A stretch of DNA of 64,000 nt from Phyllostachys edulis (Eukaryota; Streptophyta; Magnoliopsida; Poales; Poaceae): positions 66,368,195 through 66,432,194 of the forward strand of contig CM070562.1 in NCBI GenBank assembly GCA_036346405.1, read 5' to 3'. Both the position numbers and the translations under genes were made by a program. Within the stretch, counting starts at the first letter, position 1, and each line of letters starts with the position of its first letter. Below are positions 31,094 through 43,027 of the stretch, piece by piece. The notes beneath the pieces were generated by a model. It searched no databases. It saw nothing but the letters and a program-made list of their open reading frames with translations, and was not told the DNA's origin.

Positions 31094-32376
31094 TTAGCAA
31101 GACTCACAAGATTCATCATCAGGAATAGAAACTTTAAGTCTATCAATTTCAGAATTTAAGCTCTCAACAACAAGATCATGTTTCTTTATTTTCTTTTTAT
31201 ACCTTTTGAGCTCATCTGTCAACCTAAGCACAGCACGAGATAAATCTGTATAAGAAGGTTTTACCTCATCAGGATCACTGTAGAGATCATCATTATTAAG
31301 CTTCTCACTGCTTGCCATAAAACACATCCCTGTGAAGTCCGCCTCCTTTGCCTTCTTACCATTGTCCTCATCGTCGCTTCTAGAATCATCATCACTCAAA
31401 TCAATCTCATCAAGTGCTGAAATTATTTTGTTGACCGCCCTACGATAATTGCGCTTCCTGCTTGGGTCAATCTTGAATTTAGAGCGACGAGTTGATACTT
31501 TGTCATCTTTGACCTCCTTACTCCTTAGTTTGGGACAATTCATCTTCATGTGGTTTAGCTCACCACATTCATAGCATCTGATTAGACCACCTCTTCGCCT
31601 TGATCTGATGCTGTTAATTGCCTTGGTCACCCTGTTGGAGAAGAGTACAAGCTGCTCTTCTGGAATCTCCTCTAACTGTTCATCTGTGGAAGAAGACAAA
31701 ATAGACACAAGACAAGAGCTCGAAGAAGCAGTTTGCATGGGGTTAGTCATAAGAGCCAAAGATGAAGATTTATCAATCTTAGATGGCACAGCTTCCATCT
31801 CATAGGTTTTCAATCTAGAGTAAAGATCATCTATGGTTAAAGTATCTAAATCGATAGTTTGATTGATAGTTGTGACAACCATCAACCACTCAGAACCTAA
31901 AGATCTCAATATCTTAGTTGCATTATCTTCATCAGTTGGAATAACACCAACACCATGCAAACTACTCAGTATCTTTTCAAAACGAGCAAAAAGATCATCA
32001 ATAGATTCACCAGGTTTCATAGCAAAATCAGAATACTCTTTTTGATAAAGATTTTTACGTACTTTCTTAATTTTAGTAGTTCCCTCCTGATAATCACAAA
32101 GAGTCTTCCATATTAAGTGGGCAGAGCTAATATGAGCTACGCGATCAAATTCTTTGCGAGAGATTCCTTGAAACAACAAGTTACGAGCTTGAGCATTCAG
32201 ATCAACATCTGCTTTATTTAAATTAGTAACAGTAGCAGGAACCACATAAGGACTAGAAACCTTATTCCATATATCTCTACCTTGAGCCTCAATATATGCT
32301 TGCATACGACACTTCCAAAAAGCAAAATCAGTACCATCTAATATGGGGGACGATTCACATACCTCTCTGACGCCAT
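31094..32376 (-). CDS. gag: Copia-type gag (UBN2-like) with intact CCHC zinc knuckle
   Basis: The frame is open from the primer binding site inwards, with PILDGTDFAFWKCRMQAYIE at the N-terminus, a typical copia gag start. The UBN2/gag core follows (LIWKTLCDYQEGTTKIKKVR, KPGESIDDLFARFEKILSSL), then the knuckle CYECGELNHMKMNC (near 31.55 kb) and an acidic stretch (DDDSRSDDEDNGKKAKEADF). No ATG is in frame at the expected place. An ATG at about 32378 is in another frame, so the start may be lost or joined by a small frameshift. The TAA that ends it separates it from the C-terminal segment by a few codons. Confidence 0.85.
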
Positions 32377-32399
32377 AGCAACCTTGCTCTGATACCACT

Positions 32400-33622
32400 T
32401 GTAGGATCGTTAATGACAATCAGAGGGGGGGTGAATGATTGTAATCCACAGTGGAAGCTTTTTCTTCAAATCTACTATCTTCTGATTGTTTAACCCGCTA
32501 ATCCAAGAAGCACACGAAACAAAAAGACAAAGAAACAGAGGAAAATAATTTTCTCGATCAGAGCAAGATGCACGTGTACTATAGCGGTGCAAGGTACTAT
32601 ATCGAACAACGCAGAGTACTGTAAAACAAAAACCAATCTGTAGCTTTCAGTGCTTGGGTTTGGTGCTTGATTTGATTTTCCTGGCTTGCGTGTTATATCA
32701 GGTACTACCAACCAGCACATCCACCAAAGCTCCCACGGGATTCTTCTAGAGATCAGATCACATGATGCAAAAGCCTATTCTCATGTTCGCACAAACAAAA
32801 ACCACACCTAATCTCACCTCAAGCTGTCAGCCCTTAATGCTCACCACAAAATCTCACGTGATGAAAAAATCAAGCCGTGGCACACAGACGCACAAGCAAA
32901 AAGAACAATCAATCAACAGTACGATTCTTTGGATTAAGTCAATGCAACCATACTCTACATTATGTTGCAAGTCACAGCTGTCAAAGCACGCCTCACCTTC
33001 ACGTGCACAACCGCTGCCAACCCTCACCTTCACGTGCACATCCAATAGCACCTCTCCAGCCGTCGCCAGCCAAGAGCCAAAACTGTCGAACAACTCAAAA
33101 CCCTACAGCCGCAAGCCCTTTATACCAAAGAACTCATCCGATACCTAATCACATACGGCAAGGAATAAATCCAGAGCTCTAGAACGTGTACACCCGTCGG
33201 ACCATACATGTACAGCCCATAATTCTAGTTTCCTAATTTTTCTTAGCCTTCCAAGTTTGGACACCCCAAAACTATCATGTGTCGTAGCCTCCGGACTGCA
33301 CATCCGTAGATCCAACACGCTTCATTCATCTTTGATCTTCACGCGCCCCAACTCGAGCTCGACCGTCTCCTCCAGCATCCTCGACCCTCTGGACCATGAC
33401 TTCGCATCAAGCCATCTCCCGGTCACCGCCGTAGACCATGATCGCCTCCAAGTCACCCTGCACATGCAAAGAGCAAAAACACCATCTTTTTCCGGCACAA
33501 GTTTTTCCTAACTTGACCGACATTAGTTCACACGTGCCACACGCCTCAAATAATCATTAGTACTCAATATTGTCAATTATTCATCAACTAAAATATACTA
33601 GACCTAGACACACGGCCTAACA
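32400..33622 (-). repeat. 5' LTR of the long-gag element
   Basis: Starts TGTAGGATCGTTAATGAC and ends CGGCCTAACA, followed by the TGTTA duplication. Highly similar to 27632-28861, with small indels, so insertion is moderately recent. Confidence 0.93.
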
Positions 33623-33859
33623 TGTTATTTGTGCAGTACTGGATTAATAGATCTTATACGGTACAACCTTCGTGACTCATAAATGCTCTCCTGAATCCAG
33701 ACCGATTAGCCGTACCCATCTATGATCACTTTTGATCTAAACCGTCATGCTAAAGCAGAGAGACTAACTAGTTGCAACCCAATATCTTCACCACATAGGT
33801 TCAAGTCTCAACCTCTTTCCTTTGTAGAAAGAGTTCAGAGAGATGTCACGGAGGAGATG

Positions 33860-34240
33860 TTTTATTTTACGAAAAGACATCCGTGTGTCCCTTCACGTTA
33901 ATAGAAAAGAATGTACAAGACAGAACAGAAAAAAAAAGAAAGAAAGAAAGCTAAATAAACTAAGGAGAAAAGAGACAGAAAACAGAGAACAGGGAGGCCA
34001 GGAAGAAATAAAAAAAGAAAGAAGCAAGATTAGAGTCGAGAGAGAAGGAGACGTCTGACCAAACGGCCAGCTCATTTTTTACTACCTCGGTGACTCGCTG
34101 CACTGATTGTCCCGAACCACGGAAGATCCTGCCATTCCTTTCATTGGAGATCGTCCAAAAGAACTGGATCACGAGAGAGTTCCAGGAGTGATAAATCAGA
34201 GGAATTCGCTGGAGAGCGGACTGCCACCAATCTAAGACGT
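33860..34240 (-). pseudogene. LINE reverse transcriptase C-terminal remnant
   Basis: The minus strand reads LDWWQSALQRIPLIYHSWNS and then VIQFFWTISNERNGRIFRGS and VTEVVKNELAVW. The W-x-x-x-NERNxRIF and VxxxVKxExxxW pattern is the C-terminal zf-RVT/RNase H tail of plant LINE polyproteins. It is followed by a C/T-rich 3' UTR and a short A-rich end near 33.86 kb, as at LINE 3' ends. Upstream in the same frame there is a stop near 34240, so only the tail remains. Confidence 0.65.
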
Positions 34241-35899
34241 TCAGAAATCAGAAAAGGCCCCCCTTGCGTTGGACGGAGGAGATGTTTTGCTCATGCTCGG
34301 ATGGGCTTGGGACGCATTAGGAATGTAGCTACCAGATTGATTCAACCATAACGGCGGCCGTAGTTGATTATGTGCACCGGGACAGGATAAAAATGTTCCC
34401 ACCTTCACTCTGGTCCGGATGAAGGGCCCTAAAGGTAAGGTGCAAATTTACGCGAAAGTAGTAATTGAACTCCTTAACTGATGAAAACCGTATTAATTTA
34501 CTAACAATATTAATTTCTTCATGCAATACGTCGATCAATCAGTTGATTCTGCTTTAGCATGCGACGGACGATGCTTTCTGTCTGGATGAACCACTTGTCA
34601 AAAGCATTCTTCTCGGCCGGGGAAGCAGGCAGTCGTTATTCGGTAGGAGCCATTCATGTTAGTAAATTATGTGTGTCTAACGTAAATTATGAGAATTGTT
34701 AACTAGAGTATTTTTCCACCATCCGAGTTCTCAAATTTCGATCCATCCGATTCGCATCGTGATTCATGCTCCCAGTGGCTCCAACGGCCGGCGACAGATT
34801 CCGGCGAGGTTAGGGGTCAGGTCTACCGGATTTAGGGTTCGGTTCATGGATTCCTCGACTATAGAGTTAGGGGTGTGGCAGTTGGTGGCATCAGCAGGCG
34901 GCACGACGAAAGCGTACCCACGAGTTTGGATGGGCGATAGGGAAAGCCATGTTGGGAAATGACAACGGAGGCTGTAGGGGATCATCGGTGGGCAACGCCG
35001 GCGCGAAAAATGGTGTTGGAGTGGTGGGGGAGGCAGCACGAGCACGGGTGGCAGGGGTGGGGCGGGGGGTTGGAGGAGGCTGCGGTTAGGGTTTCTAGGA
35101 GGAGTGAGGGAGGTGGTTTTTATATGATTGAAGAGGATGCACAAGAGCCTTTGGATCTAAATAAGGATCCAAAATTCGAGTACCCTTTAAAAAACTCACA
35201 GATCCCTAAGACATCGCCATAAACACCATGCAGCTCAAATCCCCTAGACACCTCCATAAACACCCACGCAGGGCGAGCACGTATACGTAGCACAACACTT
35301 AGGTTTTTGTCCCTGCTTAGCCAAAAAGGGTTAACTTGAAAGTGTTACGATTTGAGCTAACAAGTATTATATGCTAGTGTCACTCTAGGTAAAGTGTCAA
35401 TGCGGTACTAAAGGGCTGGAATGTTGCAATTAAGTTCGTAACTCAACTCCGCATGGTTTAGTTATGGAAAATAGAAGGTAAAACACGAAGACCTTGATCA
35501 CAAAGTATATTTCACGAATGAGGTGCCTACTGAGCTCTTTCCCCCTTTGCACATTGAATCCACTACAGTCCATGCTCTAGTGTCATCTATGTCATCCATC
35601 TTTTTTTTTAAGGTTTTGCTAATTCTCACTGGCCTAAAATTTCTTTATCTCTCGGTCACTTAAATTTGTACAGTACTAAGTCTAAAAATACAACACTAAG
35701 TAACGTGCAATTTTTGTACAATATTACTGTAATTTTTAGTTCTATTTGCTTCTGTATTTATAGAGTTCACCTAGGTAAACTTTTTTGTCGGAATTAGAAA
35801 AGAAAAGTGGACTTAAGGGAGGAAGTGGGCCGCTGGCCGAGGTCCCAAACCAAGTCTATGTTGGACTCGGTGAGGGGGCCATGTACCGTAGTACATAAG
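34241..35899. other. Intergenic, no gene seen
   Basis: GC-rich open frames on both strands at 34750-35150 show no family match and look like mutually complementary artefacts of composition. Nothing else is supported. Confidence 0.4.
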
Positions 35900-35907
35900 G
35901 ACAGGAG

Positions 35908-36528
35908 TAGGGATGGAAACAGATCGAATACGAATCGAATAGTCCCGAATACGAATACGAATCCATATTTTTAAAACGAATACGAATTCGAACATTCTTG
36001 AATACGAATCGAATGTTGTAACGAATTCGAATCGAATATGTACTCAATTCGGTCGAATGCGAACATTCTACAACTTTTGCAACAAATCTCGGTAGAACAA
36101 ATTTATGTAACATGACTACACGTCTACAGTCTACACGAGTTGTAGCAACACCCAACAGCCACATATTCGACACCGAATCAAGACCCTGTCGAAACATAAA
36201 CGCTCTAGGAAAAATTCTGATAGTATTTGTATTTGTATCTAGGAAAAAAACGGATAGTATTCGTATTCGTATCCGGGAAAAAATGGATAGTATTCGTATT
36301 CATTTTTCCCGGATAGTATTTGTGTTTTTCGGATACTATCCAGGTTTTTTTCCCGGATACAAATAACACCGAATACGGATACAATTACTATCCATTTTTT
36401 TCGAATACGAATAACACCGAATACGGATACAAATACTATTCGAATGCGGATTTTACTTACCACATTTGCATTTTCACGGATACGAATATCAGATAAAACG
36501 GATTATTTTTTATCATTTCCCATCCCTA
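35908..36528. mobile_element. hAT-type MITE made of CGAATA words
   Basis: Ends TAGGGATGGAAAC and, reversed, TAGGGATGGGAAA are short inverted repeats. Flanks GACAGGAG (35900-35907) and GATAGGAG (36529-36536) form an 8 bp duplication with one mismatch. The 621-base interior consists largely of CGAATA/TATTCG and CGGATA/TATCCG words in both orientations. No coding region. Duplication size and termini suggest a hAT-related, non-autonomous foldback-type element. Confidence 0.82.
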
Positions 36529-37160
36529 GATAGGAGGGGTGGGGGAGGCAGCCGGTCCTAGCTCTCCCGCCGCACATCTCCTGCCCCTGCCGCATCTCCA
36601 TAGCCAGGAAAGCTAGCGCCTCTGCCTTCTTTGTCTCACGCCAACAGCACACTTCTACCCTTGTCATGCATGCACATGGAGTCATCTATCCATCTCATCT
36701 GCTACCCGCATGTTGTCGTCATTGTTCTTGTTTTGTTGCATGCATCTACAAGCAGATTACTTATGCTACTGCCCCATGTGGTGCAAACTAATACTGGACG
36801 CCTCATCACAGACGGTTTACCGGAACCGTCAGTATTAAATACAATCACAGATGGTTTTGGTTTAGTGACCGTCTGTGTTACTGGCTGCGCTAAAAACCGT
36901 CTGTGAAGAGATAATATCATAGACGGTTCATGTTAAAGACCATTTGTGAAGTATCACAGATGGTTCATGTTGAAGAACCGTCTATGATATTACTAAATTC
37001 TCAGACAGTTATTTATTGGAATCGTCTGTAATGAGAAACGACTGGTCAATCAATTCCAACAGCCCAGTTCCTCAGGATTGATCTTGTAAAGTGGTCAAAA
37101 TTGATCTCCAACAGAAAAAAAACAGAAGATATGTAATCTGGTAGGCAGTTTGTTCCATAT

Positions 37161-37217
37161 GTGTAACTTCCGATCAATAGAAGAAAGCAGAAGTACTTCA
37201 CTTGATCGGAAGTTACA
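37161..37217. repeat. Inverted repeat, 15 bp arms
   Basis: GTAACTTCCGATCAA near 37163-37177 is complementary to TTGATCGGAAGTTAC near 37202-37216, with a ~24-base loop. It lies within the CACTA-like region. A second imperfect copy of the right arm (TTGATCAGAAGT) follows at about 37243. Confidence 0.7.
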
Positions 37218-37833
37218 TATCATAGACAGTGAAGTGCTCACTTGATCAGAAGTCAATTTGTTCCATAAATTTTGTCTTACTAGAAGCGTATGGAAATGAG
37301 AACTTCAAGAAGAAATGGAAGTAAGAAAAGATGAAAAGTTTGTGAGTGATTTTTTCTTAGTTCTACCCTTCTGATGGTTATTTATATAGGCCAAAAACTT
37401 GTGGCAAGATTAAACGAATAAAGACGGAAGTCCGGTGGATAGGATTTATTAGAATCTGCTCCTAATAAATCGTTGGTAACCAAAGCATCACCGTCTTTTC
37501 GGGAATTATTTTTCATAAATACGGTTGACGCTCCTTTTCCTATCTTTACAACGGAAGCTGGAGGCCTCATCACAGACGGTTTTCAATAAGAACCGTTTGT
37601 GATTACACACATCACAGACGGTTTTTAAATATAACCGTATGTGATAATTCAATGTTTCGGCTCCCGCGCGATGCGACTCTTTGTCTCACACGCCGACGTT
37701 ACGATGCGTCTCTTCGTCTTGCACACCAGCGTTACTCCTTGTTTTATAAGAATGTTCATCGCGCATCATGGTGAGGACGCACGGTATTGATCAATACATA
37801 CGCAACTAGCTATAGGACCGTCGATCGCGCGCC

Positions 37834-38571
37834 ATGGTGAGCACGCGGAACATGACGGTGAGGACCAAGGCGAGGAGGTCGATGATCGTCGTCGCTCTTC
37901 CTCAAGAAGTCATCATCGACATCATCGACCACGTGGCCGCTAGCTCTCCTTAGCCCATAGCTGACCTCTGCAGCCTGCGAGCCATGTGCAAGGCCATGTA
38001 CAAGGCGTCCAAGGAGCGTGTCGTGGGGAGACGTGTGGCGCTGGAGCGGGATGAGACGATGAAGTGGCTGGACAACGAGCGCTACCTCGCCGTCGTGAAC
38101 CACCTGGCCAACGTCGGCAACTCGAAGGCCTGCTTCATCGTCTACATCACGCTCGTCTACGCGCAACAGGGCATGCAGCGCGGCCTCATGTGCGTCGACT
38201 GGGCGGCCGTCGCCAACCACAAGGCCACGCCCTTTGTGCTCAGCCTCCCCTACACGGCCGACGAGGCGCCCGACGTTGGGAGGTACTACATCAGTCAGGT
38301 CGAGGGTGAGCCAACCGGCGGCGGATGCGAGACAGCCAAGAGGACCAACCGGGAGTGCAGGCGGTGCCGGAGGCTTGCTACGGACATGGACAGTAATGTG
38401 ACGTGGAAGATGACCAGGCTACAGGGCCGGGTGTTGGCGGTGCCGGAGGACGACCACCACTGCACGAGCACCGGCTGCGGCGTGAATGTAAGGTGGGACG
38501 ACTACGTTGTCTTCTGTAGTGATGACTGTAGTATTAGGCATGAGTACGTCAAGTTATTTGCACATGTGTAA
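37834..38571 (+). pseudogene. F-box-like protein (At2g35280/At1g67623 type), one in-frame stop
   Basis: From the ATG at 37834 the frame reads MVSTRNMTVRTKARRSMIVV and ALPQEVIIDIIDHVAASSP, which is an F-box start (LPxEVIxDIIxHVA). It meets TAG at 37951-37953, then reopens as PIADLCSLRAMCKAMYKASK, completing the F-box. The rest has the ...LANVGNSKACFIVYI segment seen in this family and a Cys/His-rich C-terminus with CRRCRR, CTSTGCGVNV and VVFCSDDCS, likely zinc-binding. F-box proteins recruit targets to SCF ubiquitin ligases. The single stop lies inside the F-box, so the copy is probably inactive. A start at the internal Met (37984) would leave an F-box-less protein. The gene is enclosed by CACTA-type repeats, suggesting capture. 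Confidence 0.72.
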
Positions 38572-38875
38572 TTGAACTACTTATCGTAAAATTAGCGGTT
38601 TTAGCATAGTTTTAGCAAATATTCAGACATAATTCCTCACCATTTTTTGGCAATATTCTTCACTAATTAAATATGACAACTGCAAATCAGATTTTAAGCT
38701 CAAACTAATGCTTTACTAATATGTGAATGTGTCATATATATTCTGAATTTGCATTTATGTATATTATCACAGACGGTTCCAATAACATTTATGTATATTA
38801 TGACAGACGGTTCTTTATTAGAACCGTCTGTGATGTGTATTTAGCATAGAACCGTCTGTGATGTCCAGCCCTCTT

Positions 38876-40160
38876 TATACTCGGACTCTAAGGTTTGCCC
38901 CCTCCACTCAAACGATTAAGTTTTGTCGTGGCACGCTATGGTTCGGGCTCCCACATCTTCTCGAGCCCAGCGCTGCCATCCTCGACGCTGCCGCCTCCTC
39001 GAGCCCTGCGCGCCTCTGCCCTTGAGCATGCCGCCTCCTCCTCGAGCACGAGCCATCGCCTCCCCGAACCCGCCGCCCCTCCTCCCCTGAGCCCGGCGCG
39101 CCTCCTCCCCTCCCCGAGAAATGTCACCGCCTTCCTCGACGGTGTCTCCTCCTCGAGCCCGGCGTGCCTCCTCCCCCGAGCTCATCGCCTCCTTCCTAAG
39201 CACGAGCCACCGCCTCCTCCTCCAGCCCGGCGCGCCTCCTCTCTTGCTCTGAGGTGTACTCGGCCAGTGCATCCTGGGTAGTTCTTGCCATCCCTTTGTG
39301 AGTTGTTTTTGTTTTTCAGAATTGATTTACTTTACTAAGTGTGCTGTGCTAGTTGTATTTCAATCTATCTTGACTAGCACTAGGAGACTTGATATTGTGT
39401 TGGGCTTTGGTAATTGCTTGATGAGGATAATTGTCATATTATGAAATTGATGTGATAGCAATACCAGTCGTGGGCTATTTGGATTGCTTCTCATTGTCAG
39501 TTTGTAGTAAGTAGTTAGTTTTGATACGTTTTGTTTTCAGTTGAAACTGGACAGAATGTGTGTTCTGTACTTTTGCTGGTTTACTGATAGCAGATTAGCT
39601 ATTTTATTGAGATTAGTGATTCTATCTAGTATTTGAGATTAGTGGTTTTGTTCAATTTTAATTTAACTGGTTAGTAATTGGCTAATATAATAATAGAGCA
39701 TTTCTGCACACTGTTAGTTGAATGACCTTGTGATGACCGAAAGTATAAAGCTGATGTTCTAGAAGTTATTTCTTGACATTCTAGTAAAGCATTATTTGAG
39801 CTCAAAAGTCTAATTTATTGTTATCACATTTAATTGATAAAGAATATTGGCAAGTATCGAGAAGGCCAAGATTACATCTTGTGCAACTCTACATCTGAAA
39901 GCAACCATAAACATTCAAAACTAAGCAATATTTTGTTTTCATATGGTTGCTTATCTTATCTTTTGAGCATTTTATCCTGGTTAATTGTTTTACAGAAATT
40001 ACATGTTAATATGTTATCTTGGTCAATTAATTATTTTCCCGAACCCGGCCCGCCTCCTCCCCTATGCCCGTCGCACCTCCTCCCCAGCCCGCCTCCTCCT
40101 CCCCGAGCACACGTCACCTCCTCAAAATCTCCAAGCATGGTGCTTTTGGCTTTAAAACGG

Positions 40161-40161
<1 letters not shown>
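38876..40161. other. Intergenic, CT-rich imperfect repeats, no gene
   Basis: 38940-39260 and 40035-40125 contain many copies of CCTCCTC and CGAGC words (for example CTCGAGCCCGGCG-like units), giving long but meaningless open frames rich in Pro, Ser and Arg. The 700 bases between are A/T-rich and empty. Confidence 0.5.

Positions 40162-40239
<78 letters not shown>
40162..40239. repeat. (TA)n microsatellite
   Basis: An uninterrupted AT dinucleotide run of about 78 bases. Confidence 0.97.
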
Positions 40240-40241
<2 letters not shown>

Positions 40242-43027
40242 CTAACCTAAGGCACAATTCACTACCTAGCTAGCTCGCTCCTTAGCGTTCATCCTAAGCG
40301 TCTTGGTGAACTCTGACCTACTTCATCAAACCTAACACCTTGAAGTGTGTGATTTGCTATGCCAATCCTCCAAGTTCTTATAGAATCCTCCTAAACCACG
40401 GCCTCATAAGTAATAGCAGAGAACCGAGCTTGAAGTTATTAATTACAAGCCGAGCGCGAGAAACGGTTGAAAGAGGAGATCCTCCTATTTCATCTCCTCT
40501 TTCAACAAGTTATATTTTGGAAAAGATTACAAGAAATTATTGTGAATAGCATCTTGCTCGAATGCTATTGTGTTGGGCAGTTGTATTCTTGAGCCAACTA
40601 AAAATCCCAGTCCAGGTCGAATACCAAACCGAACTCTACGCATACGGGACCAAATTATATTATACATAGTATGGTAAAATTGCTAATCAAATCAAGCATA
40701 TCTAATGCACCTAGCCACGATACAGGCCAGATCGGTTGACAATTATTGGGTTTATACAGGTTTAATTTAAGGGTATGCTTCGGTACACCTCTTTTAAAAA
40801 AGTTTACGAATGTTAAAATAAAGTAGTATGGGGGCAAATATACATAACCTAAAAAAATAAATGAAATCGAAGATTGTCCTCTACATAATATCCAAGTCTA
40901 TATCTATATCTAATCTTCAATTTGATTTTTTTTTATGGATTGTGACAGATATGCCATCACCTAACATTAACTACATTGATTTAAAATTTGTAAACTTTTC
41001 TTAAAACAGATGTACCAAAGCAAAGAATTTTTGCCGCAGATAGCACGTTTGCAATGAGAAATTACGGAAGTAATGGCCGTTGCGACGAAATTGCAATTTT
41101 GGAGTCTCGTCCGGTCGGTCACGGGCGGGACACCCTCTCCACCCGACACGCACGCCTCGTCCGGCCGGTTATGGGCCGGACGCCTCTCGTCCAGCCGGTC
41201 ACGAGTCTCGTCTAGCCGGTCACGAGTCGGATGTCTCTCCACCGTAATTAGCGAAATGAGCTTAATTAACGAAATTAATTAGCAATAGTAATTAGCAAAT
41301 GAGTTGTTTGTAGGAATTTATAAATATAGCAAATGAGCTCAAAAAAATTATGAAATTTTGTATGGAGGCTCGTGACAAAATGTACTTGCTTATATAATTT
41401 TTCTATAATTTATATGTTCTGAATTTTTCTCAGAAATTCATTTAAGCCTACTGTTTGTAGGAAATTCTAAATATAGAAAATGTGCTCCAAAAGTTATTTT
41501 TTTAAGGCTCCTTACACAGTGTACTTGTTTGTATAATTTTTTTTAGAATTTTATATGTTATGAAATTATCTATAAAATATTAGGGTTTTAGGTTTCGGAA
41601 ATTAGAGTTTTATGATTTCATATGAACGGTTATCAGGTGTTTTAGGGTTTTGTGAATCAGGGTTCAAGTGCAATAAGGGCTGTCGGGCTCAGGTTCTCCA
41701 GCGAAGTTCCTGCAAATTTGTTGACGCGGGTGGCACGGTGGTTAGGCAAGCAGGAAACCAACCTATGCCCAGCTTCTGTTGTTACCTTTTGTTATTGAGC
41801 AGACCAAATTTTAGTTAATTGCATCAGGAATAAAATAGGACCTTGGCTCCACAAGAATGCCATTTCGTTTATACTTCCATTACATTAGGAAAAAATATAT
41901 TAAATAACTATATTTTGGATGCAGGACTTCCACCCATCGATCGATGGCGAGCAGCGTTCCTCGGCTGGCGATTGCGGGCTTGCTTTCAGTGGCGTGGCGA
42001 TGCCGCGCCATGGAAGCCTGAGGAAGACCAGGCAGCGTTGGACCGGGAGGGAAGAGCGACGCGACAGAGGGCGCCAGCGGAAAGGTAGCGCGGGCAGGAG
42101 GCGACAATGGAAGCGAGCGGCGAGGTGGCCGAGCAGATGAGGCCGAGCTAGGAGGCCGACGGTCTTTGGGCCTAGGGAGGCGAGGTGGTGGCACGGTGGA
42201 GGCAGTGGTGGCAAGACTGCCAAGCCGAGCAGGAGGATAAGCGTGGAGGCGGCCAAGCCGGCGATGAGGGAGGCTGCGGGCTAGAGGTGATCAGGAGGCG
42301 CCATAGGTGGGTCGAGGCAAGAGGCGCCATAGAGGAAGAAGCAAGGAGCCACCACTCCACCAGGATAAATAGAAAAGGGGAAGGGAGAGAAAGAATGGGG
42401 AGTGGAGTGAGGAATGAGGAAGAAGAAGATAGGTGCAGCCAGGGATACTTTCAGCTATGGAGATAGTAGGAGAGAGAGAGAGTAAAGGGATTAGATGGTA
42501 AAGTAAGATTAGGGGTTAAGAAAAAGGGTAGAAAATCAGGATTTAGCTAAGAGGGTAAAAAGGTAAAATTTATTGGAGGTTTAATAATAGTAGTTTTAAC
42601 AATAAAATTTAGCGATAATAATAATAAGTATCGGCGCAGTATAAAAATTAAATCAATCAAATGCTTAGACCGCGCACGAATAAATAGTCACGGGCTAGAC
42701 CAGAAGAAAATAAAAGAGAAATAAGAATAAAAATATTATAAAAATAGAAATAAATAGATGGAATGCGTCCACATCATACCCGTGATTTTTGAACAAATCG
42801 TCAAAAGTACAGATTTTTAATCCACGTTAAAACATTTAGTAGTAGACCGATTGACAAAAAAAAAAATTTAAAAGTGACGAGATCAGTTTAGGGCTTTAGG
42901 CATAGACGGCAGGGTGATGGTGGACGGGAGCCGGAAGCGCACGCGCGGGCGCGACGACTCTGGCGGGACAGCGATTCTAGGTCCGGTGGTTTGCCCAGGC
43001 TTTGAAAAATTCCTAGCTTCGCCACTG
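40240..43027. other. Intergenic, no gene seen
   Basis: Contains a 15 bp hairpin at 40465-40505, an imperfect tandem repeat of CCGGTCACGAGTC-like units at 41105-41230, and a GC-rich stretch at 41930-42350 with open frames on both strands but no recognisable protein. It ends in a hAT-like terminus (reversed: CAGTGGCGAAGCTAGG) at 43027. The left partner of that terminus was not found. Confidence 0.45.
40465..40505. repeat. Perfect 15 bp inverted repeat (hairpin)
   Basis: GTTGAAAGAGGAGAT (40465-40479) is complementary to ATCTCCTCTTTCAAC (40491-40505), with an 11-base loop. Confidence 0.85.

Larger units (their letters stand above)
27220..33622 (-). mobile_element. Non-autonomous LTR retrotransposon with long gag and no pol
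   Basis: Bounded by the perfect 5 bp duplication TGTTA (27215-27219 and 33623-33627). The right LTR is 32400-33622 (1223 bases). The left LTR starts with TGTAGGATCG at 27220, is interrupted by a MITE, and resumes at 27632-28861. A primer binding site TGGTATCAGAGC lies on the minus strand at 32386-32397 and a polypurine stretch (AAGAGGGAGAT) abuts the left LTR. The coding part (minus) is a gag of about 770 codons split by one TAA. The space where pol should follow (28862-30090) is A/T-rich and non-coding. It would depend on enzymes from a related copia element. Confidence 0.92.
36795..38875. mobile_element. CACTA-like element or nest with subterminal repeats, ends not resolved
   Basis: The word CACAGACGGTT or its complement AACCGTCTGTG, with one-base variants, occurs about a dozen times in clusters at 36803-37030, 37565-37650 and 38765-38865, in both orientations. 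Such subterminal arrays are typical of plant CACTA (En/Spm) elements. I do not see a clean CACTA terminus or 3 bp duplication, so the borders are those of the repeat clusters. There is no transposase; the centre holds an F-box-like pseudogene. Confidence 0.6.

Noticed and set aside
38895..39281. 128-codon Ser/Pro-rich ORF and its antisense
   Set aside because: CT-rich repeat composition; both strands open, no family.
40162..40239. Possible CRISPR-like or regulatory array
   Set aside because: A plain TA dinucleotide microsatellite.
41985..42010. CAGTGGCGTGGCG as left end of the hAT-like element ending at 43027
   Set aside because: Only the first eight bases fit the terminus and the preceding CTTGCTTT does not match CATCTGAT.
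41900..42256. GC-rich ORFs around 42 kb as a gene
   Set aside because: Open on both strands with no conserved motif; probably repeat or promoter-like sequence.
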